From positions 1 through 23,861 of the forward strand of contig CAJUFO010000069.1 of NCBI GenBank assembly GCA_910585615.1: a stretch of DNA of 23,861 nucleotides. The letters are read 5' to 3'. Both the position numbers and the translations under genes were made by a program. Positions 16,237-23,861 of the stretch are shown here, one piece after another. Every line of letters begins with the position of its first letter. Position 1 is the first letter of the stretch. This DNA is from an uncultured Acetatifactor sp. GTDB taxonomy: Bacteria; Bacillota; Clostridia; Lachnospirales; Lachnospiraceae. The notes under the pieces were generated by a model. The model was not told the origin of the DNA and ran no database searches. It saw only the letters and a program-made list of their open reading frames with translations.

Positions 16237-17445
16237 ATGCCGCAGATTGCTAAAACGAAAAATAGAGATAATCATGAGAAGATTAATACAGATAAATCCA
16301 TAAACCACGGCCGCATGGCGAATCTGGAGCTGCTGCGCTGCGTGGCGATGATGATGGTAATCGTGCTGCACTATCTGGACAAGGGGAACCTCCTGCCAGA
16401 GCTGACTGACAGCGGCATCGGGGGCGCGGGCATGGCCGCATGGCTACTGGAGAGCTTCTGCATCGTGGCCGTGAACGTCTATATGTTCATCAGCGGATAC
16501 TTTCTATGCTGCTCATCATTCAAGCTCAGCCGCCTGCTGCAGCTATGGCTGCAGCTCTGGGCATATTCCGTGACGTTCGGGCTCATAGGGGCGCTGACAG
16601 GAGTGCTCCGGGAGGCCACATTCAACACGCATTATCTTCTGACCCTGTTGTTCCCTGTCACGATGAGACATTACTGGTTCATGACGGCCTATGTGTTCCT
16701 GTACCTGCTCCTGCCCATTGTGGGGCTTGCGGTGAAAAGGATGACCAGGCAACAGATGCAGATGGCGCTGGCCCTGTTGCTGGCGGTGTTCTGCCTTGCA
16801 AAGAGCGTGCTGCCTGTCAGCCTGGAGATGGACAGTCAGGGATATGACTGCCTGTGGTACGTATGCGTATTCCTGACAGCGGCCTATGTGCGGCGCTTCG
16901 GCGTCCCTTTTCTGGAGAAGAAAGGGCGGGGAATCCTGTTGTACGTATGCTGCTGTCTGCTGATCTTCGCGGGGGCATTCCTCCTGAGGGCCGTGTATCT
17001 GCGCACGGGCAGGCTGGACACCCGGCTCGGCATGTGCCTGGAGTACAATCATATCCTGCCCTATCTGGCGGCAATCGGCCTGTTTGGCGCGTTCGCCAGG
17101 CTGCGCATACAGGGGAGAGCGGCAGGCATCGTCAATCGGGTGGCCCCTTATACGCTGGGGGTCTACCTGCTCCATGAGAATATAGGGCTGCGCTATTCCT
17201 GGCAGGGATGGCTGGGGGCCGGAGGGCTGGCGGAAGAGGTGGCCCGGGGGGCGGGCGGCCTTGCCTGCGTGGGACATGTGCTTGGGGGGACGCTGGCGGC
17301 CGTGGTTGCCGTATTCCTGTGCGGCATTCTGGCGGACATGGTGCGGAAGGGGATTTTCGACGGACTGCACAGGCTGCTGCTGAAGTTCGGCCCCTACCGG
17401 AGGCTGACGGAAAAGATAGCGGATGCGGACATGCTGTTTCGGTAA
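16237..17445 (+). CDS. Acyltransferase family 3 integral membrane protein
   Basis: A 402-residue protein with about ten hydrophobic segments and the family N-terminal motif LELLRCVAMMMVIVLHY (R34, His45), followed by NVYMFISGYFL. The family (OafA, WecH, OatA membrane domain) moves acyl groups, often acetyl or succinyl, onto extracytoplasmic sugars. A 26-residue polar, AT-rich leader precedes the motif; ATG 16237 has no close RBS, and the alternative ATG 16315 has none either. It may modify cell-envelope glycan or the SRRP sugar chain, but its own promoter weakens the link to the export operon. The acyl donor and acceptor are unknown. Confidence 0.85.
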   Translation: MPQIAKTKNRDNHEKINTDKSINHGRMANLELLRCVAMMMVIVLHYLDKGNLLPELTDSGIGGAGMAAWLLESFCIVAVNVYMFISGYFLCCSSFKLSRLLQLWLQLWAYSVTFGLIGALTGVLREATFNTHYLLTLLFPVTMRHYWFMTAYVFLYLLLPIVGLAVKRMTRQQMQMALALLLAVFCLAKSVLPVSLEMDSQGYDCLWYVCVFLTAAYVRRFGVPFLEKKGRGILLYVCCCLLIFAGAFLLRAVYLRTGRLDTRLGMCLEYNHILPYLAAIGLFGAFARLRIQGRAAGIVNRVAPYTLGVYLLHENIGLRYSWQGWLGAGGLAEEVARGAGGLACVGHVLGGTLAAVVAVFLCGILADMVRKGIFDGLHRLLLKFGPYRRLTEKIADADMLFR

Positions 17446-17507
17446 ACGAGGGGATTGTGGACAGCTTTTCGGCAGTCTTTGGGATAAAAGACAGGAAAGG
17501 ATTGAGA

Positions 17508-19463
17508 ATGGATATCAGGAAAGAAAAGTACGGGCTGTCCCGGGCGCAATGGGGCAATCTGCTGGAGAATCTGGCAATCGTGGTTCTGGCATTCTACCCC
17601 CTGCGTCATATTCAGCTGGGGCTGGATTTGGGAGATACAGGATATAACTATGCGAATTTTCAGTACATGGACCATGTGGATCCCATGTGGCTCTTTTCCA
17701 CTTATCTGACCAATGGGGTGGGGAATCTGCTGACGAGGCTTCCCGGCGCGGATACGCTGATGGGCATGAACCTGTACACGGGCCTGTCCGCAAGCATGCT
17801 GGCGCTGATGGGGTATTTCTTCTGCACCAGGAAGCTGAGGATGCCCAGGGCAATCGCCTTTCTGGGGGAGATGCTGGCTCTGAGCCTGTGCTGGTGCCCT
17901 ACGGCTTCCTTCTATAATTACATGACCTATCTGTTCTTTTTGAGTTCGTCTATCTTCCTCTACCTGGGTCTGACAATGGAGAAAAAGCGCTCCCTCTTCT
18001 GGGCCGGCGTATTCCTGGGGGCCAATGTGCTGGTGCGCTTTTCTAACTTGGCGGAAATGGGTATGATCCTGGCGGTCTGGGCCTATGACTTTATCGCATA
18101 TCGGTCTGAAAAAAAGGAGGACGCGGGAGCTCGGGAAGGGTTCTGGCCCAGGACTGTCCGCCATACTCTGTGGTGCCTGGCTGGGTATGTGGCGGCGTTG
18201 GCAGTGCTCCTTGGCTATATTCACATCCGCTACGGCATCGGCGAGTATGCGGCGGGAATCGGCAGGCTGTTCGCCATGACGGACAAGGCCACAAAGTATA
18301 AGCCCACAGCTATGATCATGGGAATTCTCTGGCGCTATATCGAGACCATGTACTGGGTAGTCCGTATCGGAATCATCATGGCAGGCGGCATGGTCATGTT
18401 TATGGTGGCTGGATGGCTGGAGGCCCTGGCTGTCCGAAGGGGCGGTGCATCTGGGGAATCCGGCGGACTTGTGGGATTTGGCAGAATCATCCATGTAGGC
18501 GTGAGGGTTCTTTGGGCGGCCGTGTGCATCGCCATGATAGGGTGGCTGTACATGAGGGGATTTGCTTCTCTGCTTTTCTATAGCTATGACTCCATCTGGC
18601 ACTCCGGCCCTTTGTTCCTGCTGCTCGTGATGTTCATCGCGGCCGTGCGCATCTTCCACAGGGGCAGCCCCGTGGAGGAAAAGCTGATCAGCGGCATGCT
18701 GATACTGATTATCCTGCTGACTTCCATCGGCAGCAACAATGACATCCGGCCCAGCCTGAACAACCTGTTCCTGGCGGCACCCTATGCGCTCTGGGAAAGC
18801 TGGAGATTCCTGCGATATGTCGGGGATAAAAGGGTGAAAGGGGGACTGGTGCTGGCAAGTTTTCCCGCGAAGGGAATCCTGACGGCGATTCTGGCCATAT
18901 GTTTCTTCCAATTCGGGGGCTTCGGAGTGAAATTTGCCTTTTGTGAGGGCACTGGCATACAGGAGGCCAGCGCTGTGGTGGAGAACAATGCCGTGCTGCG
19001 GAACATAAAGATGAGTCCGCAGAGAGCCCGGTGGATGACGGAAATCAGCGCCTATGTGGAGGAGAACGGGCTCCAGGGACAGGAGGTCATCCTGTATGGG
19101 GACATCCCTTCCATATCTTATTATCTGCAGATGCCCTCGGCTTTCAATCCCTGGAGCGACCTGGACTCCTACAGCCTGCAGACCATGGAGCGGGACATGG
19201 CGCAGCTGGAAGCGGAGATAACGGAGAAGGGGAGAGAAGAGCCCGTAATCATATTGGAACACACCTATGCCCTTTATGAGGAAAGCCTTGCCGACGGACA
19301 GAGGGGGACGGAGGATATTTCACGGGAGGACGGCGAGGGACTTTCACCGGAGAAGCGGGAGGAGATGGAGGAGGATCCGAAATGGAAGCGCCTGCTGGCA
19401 TTCATGGAGGCCTTCGGCTATGAACAGACCTTCCGCAACGGAAAATTCGCGGTGTATGAGTAG
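17508..19463 (+). CDS. Polytopic membrane protein, GT-C-like glycosyltransferase candidate
   Basis: A 651-residue protein. ATG 17508 has AGGAAAGG 7-8 bases upstream; the frame stays open upstream to 17208, but that part is antiparallel in character and overlaps the acyltransferase gene. About ten hydrophobic segments span roughly residues 20-560. The first predicted outer loop has LDLGDTGYNYANFQYMD (D40, D43), like the acidic loop motif of GT-C enzymes that use lipid-linked sugars. The final 90 residues are soluble and very acidic, including EESLADGQRGTEDISREDGEG. It probably transfers a sugar outside the membrane and follows the acyltransferase gene in the same unit. The precise family is not recognised. 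Confidence 0.7.
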   Translation: MDIRKEKYGLSRAQWGNLLENLAIVVLAFYPLRHIQLGLDLGDTGYNYANFQYMDHVDPMWLFSTYLTNGVGNLLTRLPGADTLMGMNLYTGLSASMLALMGYFFCTRKLRMPRAIAFLGEMLALSLCWCPTASFYNYMTYLFFLSSSIFLYLGLTMEKKRSLFWAGVFLGANVLVRFSNLAEMGMILAVWAYDFIAYRSEKKEDAGAREGFWPRTVRHTLWCLAGYVAALAVLLGYIHIRYGIGEYAAGIGRLFAMTDKATKYKPTAMIMGILWRYIETMYWVVRIGIIMAGGMVMFMVAGWLEALAVRRGGASGESGGLVGFGRIIHVGVRVLWAAVCIAMIGWLYMRGFASLLFYSYDSIWHSGPLFLLLVMFIAAVRIFHRGSPVEEKLISGMLILIILLTSIGSNNDIRPSLNNLFLAAPYALWESWRFLRYVGDKRVKGGLVLASFPAKGILTAILAICFFQFGGFGVKFAFCEGTGIQEASAVVENNAVLRNIKMSPQRARWMTEISAYVEENGLQGQEVILYGDIPSISYYLQMPSAFNPWSDLDSYSLQTMERDMAQLEAEITEKGREEPVIILEHTYALYEESLADGQRGTEDISREDGEGLSPEKREEMEEDPKWKRLLAFMEAFGYEQTFRNGKFAVYE

Positions 19464-19525
19464 GTCAAGAAAGTTTGAAGCTGTCATTGCATCGACCAAT
19501 TTAGTCACCAAGTAAGTTTCCGAAA

Positions 19526-19564
19526 GCCGCACACAGGGGGAATATGGCTTATCCCCTGTGGCGG
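19526..19564. terminator. Hairpin between convergent genes, possible bidirectional terminator
   Basis: CCGC and CACAGGGG on the left arm (one bulged A) pair with CCCCTGTG and GCGG on the right arm around an AT-rich loop. It sits in the 139-base gap between the convergent GT-C-like gene and asnA. The flanks have short A/T runs (AAAATAT on one side, CTTTC on the other strand) but no long T-tract. The rest of the gap shows no gene. Confidence 0.6.
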
Positions 19565-19602
19565 AAAATATCTGAAAAACACAGTCTCACTGAAATTCCT
19601 GC

Positions 19603-20613
19603 TTAAAGTAGCTTCACGCCCCTCTCATCCGCCTCCTTCATAATCTCCTCTGGCCAGAGCGAGCACTGCACCTCCCCGATGTGGGCCTTGCGCAGGAAGA
19701 ACATGCAGATGCGGGACTGTCCGATGCCGCCGCCGATGGTGAATGGCACTTCCTCATGAATCACTGCCTGGTGGAAGGGGAGCTGTGCCCGCTCCATGCA
19801 TCCGGCGGCCTCCAGTTGGCGCAGCAGTGCCTCCTTATCCACCCGGATGCCCATGCTGGACAGCTCCAGGGCGATGTCCAGGACAGGGTAGTAGACGATG
19901 ATGTCCGCATTCAGGGCCCAGTCGTCATAGTCCGGCGCACGTCCGTCATGGGGCTTGCCGTTCCCCAGGGCCCCGCCAATCTGCATGATGCAGACCGCGC
20001 CCTTGGCCTTGGCTATGTAGTACTCCCGCTCCTTGGGCGTATTGTCCGGGAACATCTCCTCCAGCTCGCCTGTGGTGACGAAGAAGATGTCGTGGGGAAG
20101 AATCTCTTCTATATAATCATAGTGGATGGACATGTACTTCTCCGTCTTGCGCAGCACCTTGTATACGGTGCGCACTACATCCTCTAAGGTGTCCAGGCTG
20201 CGCTGCTCCCGGGTGATAATCTTCTCCCAGTCCCACTGGTCCACATAGATGGAATGGATATTGTCCGGCTCCTCGTCCCTGCGGATGGCGCTCATGTCCG
20301 TGTAGAGCCCCTCCCCCGCGGAGAAGCCGTATTTCTTCAGCGCGTAGCGCTTCCACTTGGCGAGGGAGTGGACGATTTCCGCCTCCCGGCCGTCCTGGTG
20401 CCTGATGTCGAAGGACACAGGGCGCTCCACGCCGTTCAAATTGTCGTTGAGGCCGGACTTCGGATCCACCATGAGGGGCGCGGACACACGCAGGAGGTTC
20501 AGCCGCTCCGCCAGAAGGGTCTGAAAGAAGTCCTTCACGCGCTTGATGGCCACCTGGGTGTCGTACAGGTCCAGGCCGGACTGGTAGTCTTTTGGGAATG
20601 CATTGCTTGACAT
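19603..20613 (-). CDS. asnA: Aspartate--ammonia ligase (asparagine synthetase A)
   Basis: A 336-residue protein, close to the E. coli length of 330. It makes asparagine from aspartate, ammonia and ATP in the cytosol and is related to class II aminoacyl-tRNA synthetases. Visible family blocks include RVSAPLMVDPKSGLNDNLNGVERPVSFDI, AEIVHSLAKWKRYAL, GLYTDMSAIRRDEEPDNIHSIYVDQWDWEKII and the C-terminal IGGGIGQSRICMFFLRK. AAAGGA lies about 8 bases before the ATG. It is unrelated to the export operon, convergent with it, and has an unusually long structured leader. Confidence 0.96.
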   Translation of the reverse strand: MSSNAFPKDYQSGLDLYDTQVAIKRVKDFFQTLLAERLNLLRVSAPLMVDPKSGLNDNLNGVERPVSFDIRHQDGREAEIVHSLAKWKRYALKKYGFSAGEGLYTDMSAIRRDEEPDNIHSIYVDQWDWEKIITREQRSLDTLEDVVRTVYKVLRKTEKYMSIHYDYIEEILPHDIFFVTTGELEEMFPDNTPKEREYYIAKAKGAVCIMQIGGALGNGKPHDGRAPDYDDWALNADIIVYYPVLDIALELSSMGIRVDKEALLRQLEAAGCMERAQLPFHQAVIHEEVPFTIGGGIGQSRICMFFLRKAHIGEVQCSLWPEEIMKEADERGVKLL

Positions 20614-20638
20614 ATGAGTAATCCTTTCTTCTTGATAT

Positions 20639-20847
20639 ACTCACGAGCGATGAAATTTACCGCAAAGTCCCCATTAGCTTTCACTCGTGAGTCGGTTTAC
20701 CTGGCAGATTTTAGTAATCGCCAGTATATATTGTTCTGTTCTGATATAGACTGCATAACGCTGGATACTGCTTAATGCAATCATGCGATTGAGCCAGTCA
20801 GCGTTATGCAGTCTGGTTTCACGGCAAGAGAAATCGTTAAGCAGTAT
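20639..20847 (-). ncRNA. Structured asnA leader with overlapping inverted repeats (candidate cis-regulatory RNA)
   Basis: Reading toward asnA, ATACTGCTTAA (20847-20837) can pair with TTAAGCAGTAT (20775-20765), and AGACTGCATAACGCTG (20814-20799) with CAGCGTTATGCAGTCT (20763-20748). The two pairs interleave, so they form a pseudoknot or two competing structures. A last hairpin, 9 bp plus 5 bp with a 3-base bulge (20692-20639), ends about 12 bases before the asnA RBS. No T-box, Asn-tRNA-binding consensus or terminator T-run is visible. The same bases lie in a 74-codon frame, so either a coding or an RNA role is possible. Confidence 0.5.
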
Positions 20848-20895
20848 AAGTTCTGATTCTATGGTATGCGCTTTTTCCATATGGAATGCGTCCAT
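20674..20895 (-). CDS. Small hypothetical ORF in the asnA leader
   Basis: 73 codons from ATG 20895, or 68 from ATG 20880 (MEKAHTIESELILLNDFSCRETRLHNADWLNRMIALSS), ending before the last leader hairpin. The composition is protein-like, not low-complexity, and no family is recognised. The predicted transcription start near 20890 would exclude ATG 20895, and no well-spaced RBS precedes either ATG. The inverted repeats of the leader lie inside this frame, which argues for RNA or DNA structure over coding. Confidence 0.25.
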   Translation of the reverse strand: MDAFHMEKAHTIESELILLNDFSCRETRLHNADWLNRMIALSSIQRYAVYIRTEQYILAITKICQVNRLTSES

Positions 20896-20898
20896 CCT

Positions 20899-20928
20899 AT
20901 TTTAACTGCTTTCCGGTGGATTTGGCAA
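20899..20928 (-). promoter_or_regulatory. Candidate promoter for asnA
   Basis: On the minus strand, TTGCCA (20928-20923) is followed after 18 bases by TAAAAT (20904-20899), each one base from the sigma-A consensus. Transcription would start near 20890, giving a leader of about 275 bases for asnA. It lies 20 bases downstream of the ATPase gene's stop codon on the same strand. Confidence 0.55.
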
Positions 20929-20947
20929 TAGTTTTTTTCTGTCCCCT

Positions 20948-22642
20948 TTATCCAATCAATACTTCCTTCCCCCGGAAGGCAAAGCCATATTTCCGGATCC
21001 TCTCCTCAGGAATCCCCTTCGCTTCAAGGGATGCCGCATATTTCATGTCCTCAATCTGCGCCAGCGCCGACCGCACCGTATCCTCCAGCGTCATCTCGCC
21101 ATCTTCCGTGTCATGAACCTTGAACTCGATAATAATCGCATCGTCAGTACCCTTTTTACCGCAGGGCTCCAGCAGCACGTCATACCTTCCGAATCCACTC
21201 TCCCTGTTGGAGGTGACAGTATACTGCCCCCGCAGATCAACCAGTAGCCCCAGCACGAAGCCATGATAAAAACGCTCAGGCTCGTTCGCTTCGGACGGCC
21301 TCTTCCCGCTGTCGAAGAAGCTGAAGGTATCCAACGCCACCCGGTTCATATAGCGGTTCATCTCGCGGAGGTTCCCTTTCAGCAAGGCTTTCACGAACCC
21401 ATTGTAGGACGGCGTATATTCCCTGAACCAATCGTCAACCATCCTCTCGAACATGAACCGGACTTCTCTGTTCGTCAAGACCAGGCTATATTCCGATTTC
21501 CCGCTTTCCACATCGAAGACCACCGAGTCCGCCCGCAGATAGCCGCTGGCCAGCAGCAGGCTCCAGACGGCGCTTTCCCTATAATCCAGTTGATTGAAGA
21601 CGATTTGTTCGTCAAGCACTGCATGGTACGTCTTCCCTTGCAGCAAATCCTCCATCACTATCTTCACCTCAGGGGGGCCTTCACGAATCAGTTTTCCGGC
21701 CAGGCTGTTGGAACTGGTGTTGGCCCAATAAGCGGAGAGCTTTCCTGTTTTTAGATAATTTAGAATTGACCATGGATTATAAATGTCCCTGTATCTCCCA
21801 AAGGCAAAGCCATCATACCACGCTTTTACATCTACCCTTTTATCCCCCATTCCATATTCGTCCAGAGCTGCAAATACCTCTTCCTCAGTGAACCCGAATC
21901 GATTCGCATATAAATCTGAATTCAAAGTAACAACTGTGAGATTATTCAAATCCGAAAAGATAGATTCTTTGCTTACCCTCGTGATTCCTGTCATGACTGC
22001 CCGGTCCAGATATGGATTCGTCTTGAACGTAGCATTGAACAGCGTCCTGATGAATTCCACCATCTCTCCCCAGAACCCACTGACATATGCCTCCTGCATG
22101 GGCGTATCGTACTCGTCCAGCAGAATGATGACCTTTTTCCCATAATAGCGGGAAAGGTAATCGGACAAAGCGTTCAGCGAATTGACCGCTATATAATCTT
22201 CCATTTCGGCAGAGACTTTCCGATAGATGTCTTTCTCATTTTCGTTCAGCAGACCGCTGCCTGGCAGAAAATCATATCGGTTATACAGGTTCGTGATAAT
22301 CTGGCACATCTGCTTTCTTGCTTTGGGAAAAGAAGACTCCTTCACATTGGCGAAAGAAAGGCTGATGACCGGACAGGTGCCCTGAAGCTGCCTGTAGGCT
22401 TCCTCCTGCCAGATGGCAAGGCCTTCGAACAGGTTCCCCTGACCGGCGTATTTTACGGAGAAAAAATATTCCAGCATGCTCATGTTCAGGGTCTTTCCGA
22501 AGCGTCTGGGACGGGTTATCAGGGTGACTGCGTCCCCGCTTTCCCACCACTCCTTAATGAATGCGGTCTTATCTACATAAAAGTAATTATTTCGAACCAA
22601 CTGTCCGAAATCCTGATGTCCGATACCTACTGTCCTTGCCAT
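20948..22642 (-). CDS. AAA-ATPase-like / PD-(D/E)XK nuclease-family protein
   Basis: A 564-residue protein. The N-terminal AAA-ATPase-like domain (Pfam AAA-ATPase_like type) has the variant Walker A TRPRRFGKT (Lys50) and Walker B VIILLDEYDTP near residue 170. The C-terminal part (about 460-560) has the PD-(D/E)XK pattern RYDVLLEP, IIIEFKV and ALAQIEDMKY. Such proteins occur in many copies in Lachnospiraceae and Bacteroidales; their role is not established and a mobile-element or defence link is often suspected. AGAGGAGG lies 5-7 bases before the ATG. Base composition is lower in GC than that of the export operon, in line with an accessory gene. Confidence 0.9.
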   Translation of the reverse strand: MARTVGIGHQDFGQLVRNNYFYVDKTAFIKEWWESGDAVTLITRPRRFGKTLNMSMLEYFFSVKYAGQGNLFEGLAIWQEEAYRQLQGTCPVISLSFANVKESSFPKARKQMCQIITNLYNRYDFLPGSGLLNENEKDIYRKVSAEMEDYIAVNSLNALSDYLSRYYGKKVIILLDEYDTPMQEAYVSGFWGEMVEFIRTLFNATFKTNPYLDRAVMTGITRVSKESIFSDLNNLTVVTLNSDLYANRFGFTEEEVFAALDEYGMGDKRVDVKAWYDGFAFGRYRDIYNPWSILNYLKTGKLSAYWANTSSNSLAGKLIREGPPEVKIVMEDLLQGKTYHAVLDEQIVFNQLDYRESAVWSLLLASGYLRADSVVFDVESGKSEYSLVLTNREVRFMFERMVDDWFREYTPSYNGFVKALLKGNLREMNRYMNRVALDTFSFFDSGKRPSEANEPERFYHGFVLGLLVDLRGQYTVTSNRESGFGRYDVLLEPCGKKGTDDAIIIEFKVHDTEDGEMTLEDTVRSALAQIEDMKYAASLEAKGIPEERIRKYGFAFRGKEVLIG

Positions 22643-22657
22643 GCAAACACCTCCTCT

Positions 22658-22681
22658 GGAACATGCATTTGGTGATGTTCC
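22658..22681 (-). promoter_or_regulatory. Hairpin abutting the RBS of the ATPase gene
   Basis: GGAACAT and ATGTTCC form a 7-bp stem around a 10-base loop, ending two bases before the AGAGGAGG of the minus-strand gene. It could tune ribosome access. The half-sites resemble LexA half-sites, but the 10-base spacing is wrong for LexA. Confidence 0.4.
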
Positions 22682-22762
22682 GCATTGGGGCAGGAGCCTA
22701 TCCCTTCATCTTTTGCATGTGCGTATGCACTATCCGCTCTGGATATGCTCTTCCTTTCTATT

Positions 22763-22791
22763 ATTATATCACGTCCTTTTGGGGCCAACAA
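22763..22791 (-). promoter_or_regulatory. Candidate promoter of the ATPase gene
   Basis: On the minus strand, a perfect TATAAT (22768-22763) lies 17 bases after a poor -35, TTGTTG (22791-22786). The -35 is one arm of an inverted repeat, CAACAAT (22786-22792) and ATTGTTG (22806-22812), a possible operator. Transcription would begin about 110 bases before the ATG. Confidence 0.45.
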
Positions 22792-22853
22792 TCATTTTTG
22801 AAACTATTGTTGCCCTTGCTTATGGAAGTTTTTCCGATTTTTATAAAAAATGC

Positions 22854-22901
22854 TTGCAGAATCAGAACGTATGTGCTAAACTTTAAAAAGAACGTATGTT
22901 C
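22854..22901 (+). promoter_or_regulatory. Promoter with two LexA (SOS) boxes
   Basis: TTGCAG (22854-22859), a 17-base spacer and TAAACT (22877-22882) form a plausible promoter. GAACGTATGTGC (22865-22876) fills the spacer between -35 and -10, and a perfect GAAC-N4-GTTC site, GAACGTATGTTC, lies at 22890-22901 over the predicted start of transcription. GAAC-N4-GTTC is the core of the LexA/DinR operator in Bacillus and other Firmicutes. The site stands before a DNA-repair-family radical SAM gene, which makes chance less likely. Confidence 0.72.
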
Positions 22902-22937
22902 TTTTTCGTAAATGGCATGGACGAGGGGTGCGGGAAA

Positions 22938-23861
22938 GTGGAATATCTGGTAAGCAATGGGGAAATGCCCCTGGAGGACAAACTGAATATACTGACGGAC
23001 GCGGCCAAGTATGACGTGGCCTGTACCTCCAGCGGCGTAGACCGCAAGGGGGACGGCAAGAGCATCGGAAACTGCGTGGCCGCCGGCATCTGCCACAGCT
23101 TCGCCGGGGACGGCAGATGCATCTCCCTCCTGAAGATCCTGATGACTAACGAGTGCGTCTTCGATTGCAAATACTGCCGAAACCGCCGCTCCAACGATGT
23201 GCCCAGGGCCACCTTCACCCCGGAGGAGATATGCACCCTGACCATGGAGTTCTACCGCAGGAACTACATCGAGGGCCTGTTCCTAAGCTCCGGCATCATC
23301 GGAAACCCCACCTTTACCCAGGAGCTGATCTGCCGCACGGTGTGGCTTTTGCGGAACCGTTACCGGTTCAATGGCTATGTCCATGTGAAGGCTATTCCAG
23401 GGGCTGCGCCGGAGATTATACAGCAGACCGGCTTCCTGGTGGACAGGATGAGCGTCAACTTGGAGCTCCCCACCGCGGAGGGCCTGCGCAGCCTGGCGCC
23501 CAATAAGCACCGGAAGAGCATCCTGACCCCCATGCGGCAGATTCAGACCGGCATCCAGGTGAACCGGAACGACCTGGTGCTGTACCGCAATGCGCCTAAG
23601 TTCGTGGGAGGAGGCCAGTCCACCCAGATGATCATCGGTGCCACGCCGGAGAGCGATTATCAGATTATCAATGTGGCGGAGAGCCTTTATCAGAAATTCG
23701 ACTTAAAGAGGGTCTTCTATTCGGCCTTCGTGAACGTCACCGGGGACAAGAGCCTGCCCGCCCTGCCGGGAGGGCCGCCTCTGCTGCGGGAGCACAGGCT
23801 GTATCAGGCGGACTGGCTGCTGCGGTTCTACGGCTTCCGGGCGGAGGAGCTGCTGGACGAG
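22938..23861 (+). CDS. Putative DNA modification/repair radical SAM protein (partial, runs off window)
   Basis: 308 codons are open to the right edge. The radical SAM cluster motif is C73-x3-C77-x2-C80 (NECVFDCKYCRNR), and the flanking blocks DAAKYDVACTSSG, GICHSFAGDGRCISLLKIL, RATFTPEEICTLTMEFYRRNYIEGLFLSSG and LAPNKHRKSIL match the family described as putative DNA modification/repair radical SAM protein (TIGR03916 type). A 4Fe-4S cluster and S-adenosylmethionine are expected; the substrate is unknown. GTG 22938 is chosen because AGGGG lies 9 bases upstream and it is downstream of the predicted transcript start; ATG 22917 or ATG 22965 are possible, and ATG 22896 lies inside the LexA box. It is likely SOS-controlled. 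Confidence 0.88.
   Translation, partial: MEYLVSNGEMPLEDKLNILTDAAKYDVACTSSGVDRKGDGKSIGNCVAAGICHSFAGDGRCISLLKILMTNECVFDCKYCRNRRSNDVPRATFTPEEICTLTMEFYRRNYIEGLFLSSGIIGNPTFTQELICRTVWLLRNRYRFNGYVHVKAIPGAAPEIIQQTGFLVDRMSVNLELPTAEGLRSLAPNKHRKSILTPMRQIQTGIQVNRNDLVLYRNAPKFVGGGQSTQMIIGATPESDYQIINVAESLYQKFDLKRVFYSAFVNVTGDKSLPALPGGPPLLREHRLYQADWLLRFYGFRAEELLDE

Noticed and set aside
17208..17507. N-terminal extension of the GT-C-like protein
   Set aside because: The extension is Gly/Arg-rich, overlaps the acyltransferase gene by about 240 bases, and ATG 17508 has a well-placed RBS.
20639..20900. T-box riboswitch for asnA
   Set aside because: No match to the conserved T-box bulge (TGGNACCGCG type), no AG-box, and no terminator T-run; only loose resemblance near GGGGACTTTGCGG.
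22658..22681. Third LexA box (GGAACAT ... ATGTTCC)
   Set aside because: The half-sites are separated by too many bases; LexA needs GAAC-N4-GTTC. Kept as a hairpin instead.

Overview
The window reads as a chromosomal segment of a GC-rich gut Clostridia species, most likely a Lachnospiraceae member. This is inferred from gene families and codon style: an AAA-ATPase/PD-(D/E)XK protein of the type abundant in that family, a DNA-repair radical SAM protein, a Gram-positive type LexA box, and strong GGAGG ribosome binding sites. No rRNA or tRNA gene is present to fix the taxon.

Layout. Positions 1-737 hold the C-terminal end of a serine-rich repeat surface glycoprotein (SRRP). A 20-bp-stem hairpin and a MITE-like palindromic element (about 829-944) follow. 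A tight, one-strand accessory Sec and glycosylation operon then runs from 1000 to 16128: secY2, asp1, asp2, asp3, secA2, gtfA, gtfB, a second gtfB-like gene, a second gtfA-like gene, and a Gtf3/GT2 fusion. A near-consensus promoter at 16125-16153 starts a new unit with an acyltransferase-3 membrane protein and a GT-C-like polytopic membrane protein. A terminator-like hairpin separates these from the minus-strand gene asnA, which has a long and strongly structured leader. Further right are a minus-strand AAA-ATPase-like/PD-(D/E)XK protein and, divergently, the start of a radical SAM DNA-repair-family gene whose promoter carries LexA (SOS) boxes.

How the genes work together. In streptococci and staphylococci, GtfA/GtfB adds GlcNAc to the serine-rich repeats in the cytosol, Gtf3 and GT2 enzymes extend the glycan, Asp2 O-acetylates GlcNAc, and Asp1-3 hand the glycoprotein to SecA2/SecY2 for export. 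All these parts are here, next to a serine-rich substrate. The locus departs from that model in several ways: two complete GtfA/GtfB pairs in mirrored order (A-B-B'-A'); no asp4/asp5 between secA2 and gtfA, only a 10-codon ORF behind a strong RBS; glycan steps two and three fused in one AT-rich, probably acquired gene; an SRRP C-terminus without a visible LPXTG; and a 60-bp tandem triplication of the gtfB 3' end, stop codon included.

The most testable new points are the dual GtfAB glycosylation module, the structured asnA leader with overlapping alternative pairings, and the LexA-type control of the radical SAM gene.
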